NCBI GenBank assembly: GCA_024404655.1
Contig: JAKSPR010000037.1
Location: 1 to 13,568 of the forward strand
Reading direction: 5' to 3'
Source of the DNA: Clostridia bacterium
Lineage (GTDB): Bacteria; Bacillota; Clostridia; Oscillospirales; CAG-272
DNA length: 13,568 nucleotides
A program made the translations under genes and the position numbers. Positions 13,388 through 13,568 of this stretch are shown here, in pieces; the first letter of the stretch is position 1, and every line of letters begins with the position of its first letter. A model generated the notes under the pieces. The model was not told the origin of the DNA and did not search any database. It saw only the letters and a program-made list of their open reading frames with translations.

Positions 13388-13568
13388 ATGAGAAGACCAG
13401 TCAAGTATAAAGCCGGAAAAGCAAGACGGAACCGTGCGATCATGATCGCCGCCTCCACCGTTGCTGCAGTCGGCGTGATCGGCGGCACCTTGACCGCCGT
13501 GGTGTACAGCCAGAGAAATCCGAGTGAACCCCCGCCTGTGGTCCCGTCGGTATCCGATACCATAGATG
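13388..13568 (+). CDS. Start of a membrane-anchored or secreted protein (partial, runs off the window)
   Basis: A strong AAAGGAG (13375-13381) lies 6 bases before the ATG at 13388, and the frame stays open for 60 codons to the window end. The visible part begins MRRPVKYKAGKARRNRAI, a very basic N-terminus, followed by a hydrophobic segment at about residues 17-41. It then becomes polar and proline-rich (NPSEPPPVVPS). This is the pattern of an N-terminal membrane anchor or long signal peptide with an extracytoplasmic domain attached by a Pro-rich linker. No lipobox cysteine is seen. The family cannot be told from so short a stretch. The gap of 30 bases after the DUF5722-like gene suggests a shared transcript and a related envelope function. 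Confidence 0.8.
   Translation, partial: MRRPVKYKAGKARRNRAIMIAASTVAAVGVIGGTLTAVVYSQRNPSEPPPVVPSVSDTID

Overview
The window looks like a chromosomal segment from a Gram-positive anaerobe of the class Clostridia, probably Oscillospiraceae-like (former Clostridium cluster IV). The grounds are a moderately GC-rich composition, strong AAGGAGG-type ribosome binding sites, sigma-A type promoters, the pgk-tpiA order, a PMCA-type P-type ATPase and a DUF5722-like surface protein. The taxon is an inference from gene content and style; no rRNA or other marker is present. I see no tRNA, rRNA, CRISPR array, insertion sequence or phage gene.

Layout. (1) 10-1648, plus strand: the end of an oligopeptide/dipeptide-type ABC transporter operon, with an OppF/DppF-like ATPase carrying a large charged insertion and a small three-helix membrane protein (DUF3899-like). 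It is closed by a hairpin that also works for the opposite strand. (2) 1730-8072, minus strand, read right to left: a cytoplasmic PpiC/parvulin prolyl isomerase with its own terminator; a hexapeptide-repeat acetyltransferase tightly coupled to a large cytoplasmic heparinase II/III-like protein, then a terminator; and a calcium-type P-type ATPase. (3) 8073-8440: a 368-base divergent control region with promoters firing both ways, 12-bp phased repeats and a Rex-operator-like 18-mer. (4) 8441-10519, plus strand: the glycolytic pair pgk-tpiA, with codon use typical of highly expressed genes, followed by a terminator flanked by two inverted repeats. (5) 10751 to the window end, plus strand: a membrane-anchored extracytoplasmic DUF5722-like protein with an unusual basic, Pro/Gln/Thr-rich C-terminal tail, and the start of a second membrane-anchored protein, probably in the same operon.

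Function. pgk and tpiA are housekeeping glycolysis. The acetyltransferase/heparinase pair suggests intracellular processing of imported uronate-containing oligosaccharides, though the substrate is unknown. The DUF5722 pair suggests a cell-surface carbohydrate or envelope function. I find no clear defence or mobile system. The less ordinary points are the charged insertions in the ABC ATPase and in phosphoglycerate kinase, the coupled cytoplasmic lyase/acetyltransferase pair, the DUF5722 tail, and the structured control regions around pgk-tpiA.
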